A stretch of 64,000 nucleotides of DNA from Peribacillus asahii (lineage in GTDB: Bacteria; Bacillota; Bacilli; Bacillales; DSM-1321): NCBI RefSeq assembly GCF_004006295.1, contig NZ_CP026095.1, forward strand, positions 3,210,001 through 3,274,000, read 5' to 3'. Numbering within the stretch: the stretch's first letter is position 1; the number at the start of each line of letters is the position of its first letter. Shown piece after piece: positions 16,885 to 26,117 of the stretch. The notes under the pieces are model-generated. The model ran no database searches. It was not told where the DNA came from and saw only the letters and a list, made by a program, of their open reading frames with translations. Made by a program: the position numbers and the translations under genes.

Positions 16885-17115
16885 ATGCAAAAATGCCTAC
16901 AAGTCAAAGTTAAATAGACCTGTAGACATCAATTTTTTTGTCTCACAAGCTCCACCTTCCTTCTCATATAACGCTTACGAGGTTAGCTGTCGGATTCGGA
17001 CCTTTGAGTAGCCCTACCTTGAAAGGATTCACCCCTTGAATTGTTAACCAATTCTAATAATGGTTCCCCCGCACCAAACGGTTTCAGCGATTTAGAAATA
17101 TGAAACTGTGATTAG
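16885..17115 (-). promoter_or_regulatory. c-di-AMP riboswitch (ydaO-yuaA) with terminator
   Basis: On the minus strand the aptamer signatures appear in order: GGGGGAACC, GGGGTGAATCC, AGGGCTACTC, then CCGAATCCGACAGCTAACC and TCGTAAGCG. A terminator (GTCTACAGGTC pairing with GACTTGTAGGC, then TTTTT; 16889-16928) lies between aptamer and kimA. Ligand binding should terminate transcription. The 5' limit near 17115 is approximate; 17116-17311 holds no gene I can support. Confidence 0.93.
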
Positions 17116-17311
17116 CATACTGCTGTGAATTCGAAAAGTAAATAAAAATTTTATTATGACCTATACTTCCTATGTTTCTATAATACTATTGTCTTCCCTC
17201 CTAAATGTTTAATGATAAACAATATATAATACTCTTCTCTTACTACATCATTTTACATATATGATCAATAATACAAAAAATAGGAGCTTCTATTCTGAAG
17301 CTCCTGCCCTC

Positions 17312-18193
17312 TTATAACATACGTAAAACCGATCGAAATTCATGCGTCTCTAGCATATACCGTACCTTTTCGTCATCATATTGAAAATACGCCTCATCAA
17401 GCGAGCAAGAAATTGGTACATCACATTTAATTTCAGCAAGCTTTCGGGATAAATGAAGCATCTCAAGCTCTGCTTCAATTTTCGCCCGCTGCCCCTTCGT
17501 TAATGAAGATAAATTTTCTAAAATTCCTTCGATACTTTCATACTCCATTAATAATTTTAACGCTGTTTTTTCACCAATTCCTTTTACACCTGGATAGTTA
17601 TCTGCTGTATCGCCCATTAACGCTTTTAAATCAATCATTTGCCTCGGCTTAATCCCTTTCCATTCATAAAAACTATGAGGATTATGCACATCATAATTAC
17701 CAAAGCCTTTTTTCAATAACACAACAGAAATATGCTCATCTAACAGCTGCAGCATATCTTGATCTCCCGTTAAGATGCCTACACGACTATCCTTAGCTGA
17801 CGCCTTCGCAATCGTTCCAATACAATCATCCGCTTCAAAACCGGCTAGTCCAATATTCGGAATATCAAAGGCTTGAACTACTTCCTTCGCTAAATCAAAC
17901 TGTGGAATCATTTCCACTGGTGCATCCGAACGATTCGCCTTATACCCATCAAACAGTTCATTTCGAAACGTATGACTGCCCATATCCCAACAAACCGCCA
18001 CATGGCTTGGCTTAAAATGATTAGTTGCCGTTAGCATATGCTTTAAAAACCCTTGCACTGCATTGGTCGGTACACCTTTTGAATTAATCATAAACTGTCC
18101 TGTAACAGCTGTTCCATAAAAAGCTCTAAATAAAAGCGCCATCCCGTCTACAAGTAGAAAAGTTGGACACTGTTCATTTTCATTTCCTAACAT
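17312..18193 (-). CDS. ypcP: 5'-3' exonuclease / flap nuclease, YpcP
   Basis: A 293-residue stand-alone 5' nuclease homologous to the N-terminal domain of DNA polymerase I. Metal-binding acidic clusters are visible in LLVDGMALLFRAFYG, VCWDMGSHTFRNE, GFEADDCIGTIA, LTGDQDMLQL and ALMGDTADNYPG, followed by the helix-hairpin-helix VKGIGEKTALKLL. It trims flaps and RNA primers and overlaps in role with PolA. GAGGTGGTAGT precedes the ATG. Same neighbourhood as in B. subtilis. Confidence 0.93.
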   Translation of the reverse strand: MLGNENEQCPTFLLVDGMALLFRAFYGTAVTGQFMINSKGVPTNAVQGFLKHMLTATNHFKPSHVAVCWDMGSHTFRNELFDGYKANRSDAPVEMIPQFDLAKEVVQAFDIPNIGLAGFEADDCIGTIAKASAKDSRVGILTGDQDMLQLLDEHISVVLLKKGFGNYDVHNPHSFYEWKGIKPRQMIDLKALMGDTADNYPGVKGIGEKTALKLLMEYESIEGILENLSSLTKGQRAKIEAELEMLHLSRKLAEIKCDVPISCSLDEAYFQYDDEKVRYMLETHEFRSVLRML

Positions 18194-18263
18194 ACTACCA
18201 CCTCAACTATGATGTCTACTTATTTTATCATGATTTTTATTAATATAGTTACTTTTTAAAAGA

Positions 18264-18334
18264 GCTTTGTTATAGGACGCTGTTCATTTTTGGCTCCTAC
18301 CCATTTGATCAACAATATTGTTTAACACAGCCTT
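18264..18334. repeat. Dispersed ~65-bp palindromic repeat, copy A
   Basis: GCTTTGTTATAGGACGCTGTT, a GGCTC core and GATCAACAATATTGTTTAAC form a partial inverted repeat shared with 32983-33045 and, in part, 49265-49330. It is intergenic. Confidence 0.6.
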
Positions 18335-18457
18335 TTTAAAAAACACTAGTCAATAATTCCTATTTTTCAAAATATTAGTTGAAAATATATATAAATTATA
18401 TTAATTTAGTGACTAGTGTTATAAATTATGACACAAAATAGAATAAGGGGGTTCAAA

Positions 18458-19291
18458 ATGAAAGGTCGTAAATTAAGCTTTACCCTGTTAACAACTTTTA
18501 TTTCTCTATCATTAGCTGGTTGTTCTTCAGGAGTAACCGAATCAACCAAGGAAGAAAAGCTTCAAAAAGAAGAATCCACAGAAACGTCAACAACTGTACA
18601 TCATGAAACGGATTGGTCTTACAAAGGAGAAACAGGACCAGAACATTGGGGTGAGTTAGATCCTCTAAACTCTGCATGTATAAACGGGAAGGAACAATCC
18701 CCTATCAATGTTGAGACATCCCAAATTAAAGCAGATAAACAACTTGAAAAACTAGAAATCAACTACATATCCTCTGAATTTTCCCTAGAAAACAATGGAC
18801 ATACTATTCAAGGGAACCCTGCAACATCAGATAACTTCATTGTTCTAAACAATAATAAGTATACATTAGCTCAATTTCATTTTCATACACCAAGCGAACA
18901 TCAATTTAATGGACAAAACTTTGATATGGAATTACATCTCGTACATAAAGATGACAAGAATCAATTAGCCGTAGTAGGGCTAATGATTAAGGAAGGCAAA
19001 GCAAATGAGGTTCTTGAACAAGCTTGGAAAGCTCTCCCTCAAGAAAAAACAACTGAAGCGAAGAAACTAGCTAATCCGATAAACTTAACGGAGATTCTTC
19101 CAAAGGATCAACAATCATTTAGATATAATGGTTCATTAACGACTCCCCCGTGTTCTGAAAACGTTAATTGGATTATATTAGAGCAGCCAATTGAAATGTC
19201 TAAAGAACAAATCGAGGCATTTCGTAAAATCTTTCCAGATAATCATCGTCCTGTCCAACCATTAAATGAACGTGAAATTAGGAAGAGTTAA
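18458..19291 (+). CDS. Alpha-type carbonic anhydrase, lipoprotein
   Basis: A 277-residue secreted enzyme that interconverts CO2 and bicarbonate. The start at 18458 follows AAGGGGG and yields a lipoprotein signal with lipobox LAGC, so the mature enzyme should be anchored outside the membrane. The alpha-CA fold is complete: WSYKGETGPEHW, SPINV, zinc ligands His141 and His143 in QFHFHTPSEH and His160 in ELHLVH, and LTTPPCSE near the C terminus. It may supply bicarbonate or buffer the cell surface. It is a single-gene unit ending near a bidirectional terminator. Confidence 0.93.
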   Translation: MKGRKLSFTLLTTFISLSLAGCSSGVTESTKEEKLQKEESTETSTTVHHETDWSYKGETGPEHWGELDPLNSACINGKEQSPINVETSQIKADKQLEKLEINYISSEFSLENNGHTIQGNPATSDNFIVLNNNKYTLAQFHFHTPSEHQFNGQNFDMELHLVHKDDKNQLAVVGLMIKEGKANEVLEQAWKALPQEKTTEAKKLANPINLTEILPKDQQSFRYNGSLTTPPCSENVNWIILEQPIEMSKEQIEAFRKIFPDNHRPVQPLNEREIRKS

Positions 19292-19375
19292 TCTATTGAT
19301 ATTTTTATTTTAGTAGCTATATCTAGTATCACTGTGAAAAGAGATGTAGAATCACCCTTTCACACGAAAAACAGT

Positions 19376-19416
19376 AAAAAAGCAGACTTACTTATTTTAG
19401 TAAGTCTGCTTTTTTC
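19376..19416. terminator. Bidirectional terminator
   Basis: AAAAAAGCAGACTTACT / AGTAAGTCTGCTTTTTT around TATTTT between the convergent carbonic anhydrase and dynA genes. Confidence 0.9.
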
Positions 19417-19417
19417 A

Positions 19418-22400
19418 TTAAGAATGCTTTCTTTTCATTTTCGCCAATACTTCTTCATAGTACGGAATATCCACTTTTTCTTCTAAAGCAGAACGTAAAC
19501 CAGCAAAGATATCAGCAATTTCTCGTTGATAGGCTTGTTGAATGGCAGCTAGTTCTTCTTCAAGCATCGCTGTGTAGGCTTCAAACATACGTCCACCTTG
19601 GAATTGTACATAATCAAGAGCCGGCTGATCTAAACGCGCTTGAATAGCATTGCTCATATGCACTTTTTCATTTTTTTCAAAGAAGGCCTTTGGATTCTTA
19701 AAAAGAGCTAACTCTTTTTTGAATTCCGCTTCTGTTAGGTCTTCAAAGGCCCGCTTGAATTCAGGAATATCCCGTCCTGCCGCTTCATAAGACTGCAAAG
19801 AAATGGTCTTTCTAACATCTTGAATTTGCTGTAACAGTGACACTTGCTTTTCTTTTAATAACTTATTAACAAATACTTCTGAACGCAAAGCCGTCGCTCT
19901 CATTTCCTGGGAAAGGTCAAAGCCTAATGATTCTAGTAAACTTTGTAGCGCTTGCTTCAATACAACCTTTAAGTCCTGCCCATCGTCTTTAATAACAGCT
20001 GGGTTAAAGGATTCTTTAAAGAAATCCGTAAAACGTAAAAAGACACGCTGCTTACTATAGAAAGTTAGTTCATCCACTTCTTTTTTCAATCGTTTTTTCT
20101 CTGCTTCGCTCGGAATCACCGCAAGTATGTCAGCAATCGCTTGACTTTCCTCGTTCAACGTTTCTAATGCACGCAATTTCGCTTGCTCATCTTGTTTAGA
20201 AGCAGCAATTACATCCGCTAATAGTTCTTCTGCGCGAATGACGGCCGCTTCTGCTGACTCAATCGCAAGGTCCGTTAAATCATGTTCAATAAAGTCATCG
20301 AAACGTGATTGGAACGTACTAATTCCACTATTCGGCAAGAATGCGTGATGGAAGGAACCTGGCTCAAGCTTTTCTGAAAGCGCCCCTTTACTCGTTAACG
20401 GGAATAATTTCGGGAAGCGAATACCAAAGCCATTTAATTGGTCTTTCACATATTCGATTACGTCCTCTAATTCTTCTGTCGTTTCCGCCAAATCTACCGC
20501 ATTAACGATAAAGAACATTTTATCCATCGCAAAGGAATCTTTAACACGACCAAGCTGAATTAAAAACTCACGGTCCGCTTTCGAGAATGGATGATTATAA
20601 TACGTCACAAATAAAATGGCATCCGAATTTTTAATATATTCAAAGGCCGCTCCTGTATGACGAGCATTAATGGAATCGGCTCCCGGTGTATCAACTAATA
20701 CCATTCCTTGCTTCGTCATGGCGCAATCATAATACAGTTCAATTAAATCAACAAGACAAGACTTCGATTCCTCAGCCGCAAAGCTTTTAAAGCCATCTAA
20801 ATCTACTGTAATAACTGTACCAAGCTGCTCTTTGTAAGGAGGTAACCCTTGATGAAACGCTCTTAAGAAAGAAAGATACGTTTTACCTGTTTCCTGTTCA
20901 TCTGCTTTCGCAACAATCTCACCCGCAAATTGATACGCTTCATCCAGTGTTTTTGCCTGCTTTCCAAAAGCATTTAGCGCAAGTGATACATCTTCGAGTA
21001 ACATCGCTTCTGTTTTTAATTGAACAGTTGCAGTACCGTGTGAATGCTCCGCATTTGACGCCATAATTTTATTGATAGCAGCTGTCGTCGGATTCGGTGA
21101 AACAGGCAATACTTTTTCGCCCATTAACGCATTAGCGAAGGAGGATTTCCCTGCACTAAAAGCCCCGAATAAAGCAACGGTAAATGTTTGCTGCTCTAGG
21201 CGACTGGCTTTGTCTGTTAATTCTTTGTATAAAGATTGGAATCCTTTTAAAGGCTGAATCAGTTGGGCGGCTTCTTGTAAACTTGTTGCCGTTTCAAGAA
21301 GTTTTTCTTTTCCGCGTAAATCGCCTTTAACAACCGATGCTTCCTTCACGTCTGTACCAGCACTTGCTTCCATTTCTGCAAGAATAGAAGCACCAGCTCC
21401 ATCACGTACTTCGTGATTTCCTATTTCCATCATCTTCACAGTCACATTTCGTTCCTCTTCTAGCCATTGATTCACTAATGTGTCAACAGCTAGATTGTCG
21501 AATACATCAGAAGTTGCATGTGCAATATCTTGCAGCTCTTTTTGTTCTTTTGTTACTTTATCACCTAAGGCGGCGGAAGCATTTAATGCTCTTTCAAAAT
21601 CAGCATACTGCTCAAGTTCAGTAGATAGCTGACGTAATTTATTATCCGCTTTCTTCTTCATAGCAGCTAATAAATCTGCTAAAAATTGATCCGCTACTCC
21701 ACGTGCTTCTTTCTTTATAGAGTTCGCCAAGTCATTTGTATAATTCAGCACATACTCTCCGGTCATACTAGCTTGCGGTTTTAAAGAGCCTCTTAAAAAC
21801 TCCTCCATAATGGAAATCGAAAGCGATTGTGCCTCACTTTCTAAGTTCGCATCATGAACCTCAGCATCTGCAAGGACTTTAACGGCCATTTCTTTAATAT
21901 GCCATTCCAGTTGAATCTTCACCTTTTCTTGAATATCAGCAAGAAAAGCACCTAATCGCTCCTCTTTCTCAGCCATTGTTTTCTTTTTAGCAAACAGCAT
22001 GCCTACTTTGAAATCAGGCTGTGTGGATTCTAAAAAGGCTGTCGCTAAATCACGCGTAGGAGCTGGCATTAGATAAGCATTTTTCAAAATCTCTTCTAAA
22101 TCATCCGTAAATCGTTCTTTCACATGATTGATTCGTGCAAGAATGTCACGCTTTTCTTGTTGAAGACTTTCCACTTGCTCCGTCATTTGCGCTCGTTCAT
22201 CATCCGGTAATTCTGCTAATAATGTAAACTCTTTCTCATGCTCTTCCTCAAATTGTTCCTCTAACCAAGTAAGATGCTTCTCGATTAAAACATGGGCAGA
22301 CTGCATAACTGTGTCTGTACCACTGGCTTCACCTTTCTCAGCCATCTCATAAATAAATTGACGTACCGTTTCAATTTGGTTCGCTTCTAAATCTAAATCC

Positions 22401-23119
22401 CTTACAGATGTATAGAAAATACCACTTGGGAATACATTCCAGTTTGCGAATGCTTCCGTTACGGAACGCTGAAAGCCTTCAAAGCTGAGTTCTTTCTCAT
22501 CGTGCTTATCAATCATATTAATAATTAAGTACGTTGGTTTATTTGCTTCAATTAGTTCCTTTGTAAATAGAAAATTCACTTCCGATTGAACATGATTGTA
22601 ATCCATCACATAAAACACAACATCTGCTAAATGCAGAGCCGACTCTGTCGAAACCCGGTGTGCATCATCCGTAGAATCAATCCCAGGTGTGTCCATAATG
22701 ACACAAGATTCTGGCAATGGAAATTCACTTGAACTAATCGTAATCGCTGAGACAGAGTCACCATCTTTAGCAAATTTCTTTACTTCCTTAAAATCATACG
22801 GCGCTGGAAATAAGACAGGCGGCTGATCATGGTAGAATACTTTCGCATAGTTCTCCCCTTTTTGCACCTTAACTGTATTCGCGCTTGTTGGAATCGGACT
22901 CGATGGCAACACTTGATCTTGTAATAAAAAGTTAATCATGCTTGATTTTCCGGCTGAAAAGTGACCGCAAAATGCGAGGACAAACTCATCTTGATTACAT
23001 TTCATTATTAACTGCTTCATTTTATCGGCATTACTTACATCCCCAGCCGACTGAAACTTTTCATATAGTGCGGTCAAAACTCCTATTTTTGACTGTTGCT
23101 CTAATGTTTGTTGAATCAT
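19418..23119 (-). CDS. dynA: Bacterial dynamin, two fused GTPase units
   Basis: A 1233-residue protein made of two dynamin-like modules in tandem, as in B. subtilis DynA (YpbR). P-loops GHFSAGKSS (residues 52-60) and GAFSAGKSS (about 655) each have matching G3 motifs DTPGIDS and DTPGADS, and G4-like NMIDK and NAVDL. Long charged helices separate them. The family tethers and fuses membranes and protects against phage and membrane stress. An exact 4-bp-spaced ATG follows a weak leader at 23123. It lies in the B. subtilis order next to the small membrane gene and bpsB. Confidence 0.94.
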   Translation of the reverse strand: MIQQTLEQQSKIGVLTALYEKFQSAGDVSNADKMKQLIMKCNQDEFVLAFCGHFSAGKSSMINFLLQDQVLPSSPIPTSANTVKVQKGENYAKVFYHDQPPVLFPAPYDFKEVKKFAKDGDSVSAITISSSEFPLPESCVIMDTPGIDSTDDAHRVSTESALHLADVVFYVMDYNHVQSEVNFLFTKELIEANKPTYLIINMIDKHDEKELSFEGFQRSVTEAFANWNVFPSGIFYTSVRDLDLEANQIETVRQFIYEMAEKGEASGTDTVMQSAHVLIEKHLTWLEEQFEEEHEKEFTLLAELPDDERAQMTEQVESLQQEKRDILARINHVKERFTDDLEEILKNAYLMPAPTRDLATAFLESTQPDFKVGMLFAKKKTMAEKEERLGAFLADIQEKVKIQLEWHIKEMAVKVLADAEVHDANLESEAQSLSISIMEEFLRGSLKPQASMTGEYVLNYTNDLANSIKKEARGVADQFLADLLAAMKKKADNKLRQLSTELEQYADFERALNASAALGDKVTKEQKELQDIAHATSDVFDNLAVDTLVNQWLEEERNVTVKMMEIGNHEVRDGAGASILAEMEASAGTDVKEASVVKGDLRGKEKLLETATSLQEAAQLIQPLKGFQSLYKELTDKASRLEQQTFTVALFGAFSAGKSSFANALMGEKVLPVSPNPTTAAINKIMASNAEHSHGTATVQLKTEAMLLEDVSLALNAFGKQAKTLDEAYQFAGEIVAKADEQETGKTYLSFLRAFHQGLPPYKEQLGTVITVDLDGFKSFAAEESKSCLVDLIELYYDCAMTKQGMVLVDTPGADSINARHTGAAFEYIKNSDAILFVTYYNHPFSKADREFLIQLGRVKDSFAMDKMFFIVNAVDLAETTEELEDVIEYVKDQLNGFGIRFPKLFPLTSKGALSEKLEPGSFHHAFLPNSGISTFQSRFDDFIEHDLTDLAIESAEAAVIRAEELLADVIAASKQDEQAKLRALETLNEESQAIADILAVIPSEAEKKRLKKEVDELTFYSKQRVFLRFTDFFKESFNPAVIKDDGQDLKVVLKQALQSLLESLGFDLSQEMRATALRSEVFVNKLLKEKQVSLLQQIQDVRKTISLQSYEAAGRDIPEFKRAFEDLTEAEFKKELALFKNPKAFFEKNEKVHMSNAIQARLDQPALDYVQFQGGRMFEAYTAMLEEELAAIQQAYQREIADIFAGLRSALEEKVDIPYYEEVLAKMKRKHS

Positions 23120-23232
23120 GAATCCATACCCCTCATATCTCTTTATTTATACTTATTGTAAACGATTTCTACATTTATTCCTACAGGAAAATTCAGACCT
23201 CATTGTATGAAGGCATAAAAAAAAAGCCAGAT

Positions 23233-23394
23233 TCATGATCTGACTGGTTGAACGGAAACTACTGTTACCATATTTTCATTTTTCACATGGTTTTGCTTGT
23301 TCGCTACTTTAACCGGCTTTTGAATATGACTTAATACATGTTTCATCACAAAGCTATATGTAACTACCGTTAATAAAATAAACAACCAAACCAT
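23233..23394 (-). CDS. Small membrane protein, 53 aa, Fur-controlled
   Basis: A short frame, MVWLFILLTVVTYSFVMKHV..., with one N-terminal membrane helix followed by a basic, Lys/Asn/His-rich tail (PVKVANKQNHVKNEN). AAAGGACGG lies about 9 bases before the ATG. The promoter 100 bp upstream is overlapped by two Fur boxes, which supports both that the gene is real and that it is induced by iron starvation. Its position corresponds to that of ypbS in B. subtilis but I do not claim orthology. It does not resemble FbpA, FbpB or FbpC. Function unknown. Confidence 0.65.
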   Translation of the reverse strand: MVWLFILLTVVTYSFVMKHVLSHIQKPVKVANKQNHVKNENMVTVVSVQPVRS

Positions 23395-23446
23395 TTAAAG
23401 CACCGTCCTTTTAATTATTTATATCGTCATTCATTAGTAAGTATAT

Positions 23447-23501
23447 TGAGAATAATTTTCATGTTCATTTGAATCTTATCATGAACGATAATCATTTTCA
23501 A
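23447..23501 (-). promoter_or_regulatory. Promoter with two Fur boxes
   Basis: Two 15-bp sites, TGAGAATAATTTTCA (23447-23461) and CGATAATCATTTTCA (23486-23500), each match 12 of 14 defined bases of the Fur core TGATAATnATTATCA. On the minus strand -35 TTGAAA (23496-23501) and -10 TAAGAT (23473-23478) are 17 bp apart; one box covers the -35/spacer and the other the start site, a typical iron-repressed layout. Confidence 0.7.
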
Positions 23502-23525
23502 TGAATTTTTTGACTTTTTTATTTA

Positions 23526-24056
23526 TTATTTTTGCTTAAATACAGAAAGATATGCTGTATGTTCCTGCAAAGCCCGCTCCTCTATTGGAATTCGCACCCT
23601 CATCATCCAAAGATTTAATAATGAAAAAATAATGGCTGTGAAGTAAGCATTAAACAACAGCGATAACACAAGAATTTCGGTAGCCACAATAACATAGTTC
23701 GGATGCTTCATAAATTTATAGGGTCCTTTAATAACGACATCAGCTGATGGTAAGACAATAATCTTCGTATTCCAATGTTTCCCTAAAGAGCTTATCACCC
23801 ATATTCGTCCTATTTGAGCAAGTGTAAACAACAACAACCAAATTGGCCATAAAGAAGATAACTCACGATCTAATAGAAGCACTTCACTCAGCAACACTGT
23901 AAAGAAACCAATATGAAGTAAGACAATCCATGGATAATGGTCCGCCCCAAACTCAATCGCACCGCTGTTTTTTAACTGTTTTTCATTTCGTTTTGCAATA
24001 ATTAGTTCGATGAACCGTTGTCCAACAACAAAACTAAGTAAAATCGGAAATAACAT
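23526..24056 (-). CDS. bpsB: Alkylpyrone O-methyltransferase BpsB
   Basis: A 176-residue membrane protein of the isoprenylcysteine carboxyl methyltransferase (ICMT) family. Several hydrophobic segments are followed by the SAM-binding C-terminal region GPYKFMKHPNYVIVATEI and the final PIEERAL. In B. subtilis BpsB (YpbQ) methylates the alkylpyrones made by BpsA. The ATG at 24056 overlaps the bpsA stop as TAATG and has GAGG 8 bases before it, so the two are coupled. Confidence 0.9.
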   Translation of the reverse strand: MLFPILLSFVVGQRFIELIIAKRNEKQLKNSGAIEFGADHYPWIVLLHIGFFTVLLSEVLLLDRELSSLWPIWLLLFTLAQIGRIWVISSLGKHWNTKIIVLPSADVVIKGPYKFMKHPNYVIVATEILVLSLLFNAYFTAIIFSLLNLWMMRVRIPIEERALQEHTAYLSVFKQK

Positions 24057-25144
24057 TAGTTCCACCTCATTAAGACTAATTCTGAAGAAAAACCAGGTCC
24101 AAGTGCGGCTGCTAAGCCATATTCTCCACGGATCCCTCCACGTTCCATAAATCGTTCTAATACATATAAAACGGTCGCTGAAGACATATTTCCAAATTCC
24201 TTTAAAACCTCCATAGAAATCAATGTCATCTCTTCATCAAATCCTAGTGCCTCTTGATAAGCCTCAATCACTTTCTTTCCACCTGGATGCGCCACAAAGT
24301 AGCGAATATCTTGCAATGTCACGTTATATTCTTCAAGAAAGGCTGTAACATTCGGTTTTAGCCATTGTTTCACAATTGTTGGAATATCTTTTGAAAACAC
24401 AACATACAGTCCTTCATCTTTCACATTCCAGCCCATAACATCTAATGAATCAGGCATAAGTGTTGATTGACTCGCAAGCACATGAAACTGCTGGCCTCTA
24501 CTGGAAAGCTCCGCTGCCGGCACGTCGTCTCCGCATACTAAAATACAGCTTACCCCATCGGAAAAAAGCGATGTTCCAATGATATTGCTTTTAGAAATAT
24601 CCCGTTTCTGAAACGTTAAACTACAAAGCTCTACACTAAGTACAAGCACCTTTGCTTTAGGATAAGCTTGACAATAGTCAAAAGCGCGCGCAAGTCCGCT
24701 CGCCCCCCCCGCACACCCAAGCCCCCAAATCGGAATCCTTTTGGTATGTGGACGGAATGGGAGAATATTCATAATTCGAGCTTCAATCGTTGGTGTTGCA
24801 AGTCCTGTACTAGATATGTAAAAAAAAGCATCAATTTCGCTCTCTGCTACTTCCCTTTTTAAAAATCGTTCATTTGTTAAACACTTCTTAACCGCCTCTA
24901 CACCGAATTGAACCGCTTGGTCGATATACATGTCGTTTCTTTCCGCAAAGGTCCGGTCTTCTTTAAACCAGTCTAGATGATTGGACAAATAACGCGTTTG
25001 CACTTGTCCATTTTTAAATGCTTGTAATAATCGTTCGATATTCTTAAATGATTCTCCAAAAAGCTCTCTTGAGAACTCCATAATCGCGTCCTGTGTTAAC
25101 GCATAAGGCAACTCTGCATGAGCTGAAGACAATACATAAGCCAT
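24056..25144 (-). CDS. bpsA: Type III polyketide synthase, alkylpyrone synthase
   Basis: A 362-residue chalcone-synthase-fold enzyme. The catalytic triad is visible: Cys in GLGCAGGASGLARA, His in VAHPGGKKVIEAY and Asn in EFGNMSSATVLYVLE. BpsA condenses long-chain acyl-CoA with malonyl-CoA to alkylpyrones. Pairing with bpsB and the neighbouring pbuX/xpt genes is as in B. subtilis. Products are membrane lipids of uncertain role. Confidence 0.92.
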   Translation of the reverse strand: MAYVLSSAHAELPYALTQDAIMEFSRELFGESFKNIERLLQAFKNGQVQTRYLSNHLDWFKEDRTFAERNDMYIDQAVQFGVEAVKKCLTNERFLKREVAESEIDAFFYISSTGLATPTIEARIMNILPFRPHTKRIPIWGLGCAGGASGLARAFDYCQAYPKAKVLVLSVELCSLTFQKRDISKSNIIGTSLFSDGVSCILVCGDDVPAAELSSRGQQFHVLASQSTLMPDSLDVMGWNVKDEGLYVVFSKDIPTIVKQWLKPNVTAFLEEYNVTLQDIRYFVAHPGGKKVIEAYQEALGFDEEMTLISMEVLKEFGNMSSATVLYVLERFMERGGIRGEYGLAAALGPGFSSELVLMRWN

Positions 25145-25309
25145 GTTCCCACTCCTTCAATTAGTGGTTAATATCTCCAGTCATTGAAGGATTATTCAAA
25201 GTATCATTCTCCCTGTAAATAAAGTTCATAAATTTTTAAAAACAAATAGTAATTTAAGACTATTTCTTTGGTATGATAAAAGAAATTCATGGAATCGGAG
25301 GAAATGAAA

Positions 25310-25762
25310 ATGGCCATTAGTACTCATGTTACAACTGTTTTAAATGGAACGATTTCAGCTGTAAAGTCAGTATTACCACTCACAATGGAAACGGACAAAC
25401 CAAACCTAATTAACCAACCTTTCGAACAAGAAGCTCTTAGTGTATTAATCGGGATGACAGGAGATATACCAGGCCGATTAATTATCGAAGGCTCTGAATC
25501 ATGCATGAGTAAAATTGGAGAAGCGATGTTTGGCATGCCTCTTGAAGGTGAAATGTTAGAATCGTTTACCTCAGAGCTTGGTAATATGATTGCAGGGAAC
25601 TTAGCTACTACCTTGGCACAAAGTAACATCAGTATGGATATTACTCCTCCTACTGTCCTTGTCGGCAAAGCAAAAATGTATGGATTTGAAAAAGCCATTT
25701 GCCTGCCTATCCATCTTCAAAACACCGGAACTATTCATATCATCTTGATGATCAAAATGTAA
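25310..25762 (+). CDS. CheX/CheC-family phosphatase-like protein
   Basis: A 150-residue protein of the CheX family. The motif SELGNMIAGNLAT contains the Glu and Asn used by CheC/CheX phosphatases to remove phosphate from CheY-P; a second such motif is not apparent, so it matches the single-site CheX form. The ATG at 25310 follows GGAGGAAATGAAA and is preferred to an in-frame ATG at 25289. No chemotaxis gene is adjacent; it stands alone and ends in a strong bidirectional terminator. Confidence 0.8.
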   Translation: MAISTHVTTVLNGTISAVKSVLPLTMETDKPNLINQPFEQEALSVLIGMTGDIPGRLIIEGSESCMSKIGEAMFGMPLEGEMLESFTSELGNMIAGNLATTLAQSNISMDITPPTVLVGKAKMYGFEKAICLPIHLQNTGTIHIILMIKM

Positions 25763-25785
25763 AAGCAATGTTTCATACTATCTAA

Positions 25786-25832
25786 AAAACCTGCTAAGTA
25801 TGATAAAGTATCATACTTAGCAGGTTTTTTAA
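25786..25832. terminator. Bidirectional terminator
   Basis: AAAAAACCTGCTAAGTATGAT and its complement around AAAGT; a 20-bp stem with T-runs on both strands between two convergent genes. Confidence 0.9.
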
Positions 25833-25969
25833 TAGTTTGTTTTCGAATCTTTTTCAGATTGATATTGAACTTTAATAATAAGGCTGCAAAATTCTTGTTT
25901 ACCACATACTTTACATACATTTTCTTCACTGCATAGCGTTTGACAATGTAAACAATATTTCTTCTCCAT
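25829..25969 (-). CDS. Small zinc-ribbon protein, 46 aa
   Basis: A short frame beginning MEKKYCLHCQTLCSEENVC with two CxxC knuckles (YCLHC and VCKVCG), so a zinc ribbon is likely. The upstream AAGTGAG is only a fair ribosome binding site. The stop lies in the arm of the shared terminator, which fits a real 3' end. No partner or function is suggested by the neighbours. Confidence 0.6.
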   Translation of the reverse strand: MEKKYCLHCQTLCSEENVCKVCGKQEFCSLIIKVQYQSEKDSKTNY

Positions 25970-26035
25970 CTCGGCTCACTTACTTTCTCTCTATATATTA
26001 TTTACAGTATATGCAAGAGAAGTAAGGATATTGAC

Positions 26036-26085
26036 AAAAAAACTATCTTCTTAACTCAAATTCGAGTTAAGAAGATAGTTTTTTA
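26036..26085 (-). terminator. Intrinsic terminator of xpt-pbuX
   Basis: AACTATCTTCTTAACTC pairs perfectly with GAGTTAAGAAGATAGTT (17 bp) with A/T-runs on both sides, 33 bp after the pbuX stop. Confidence 0.85.
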
Positions 26086-26117
26086 TATTAAGCCGCTTTT
26101 TTCACTTCTACAGGAGC

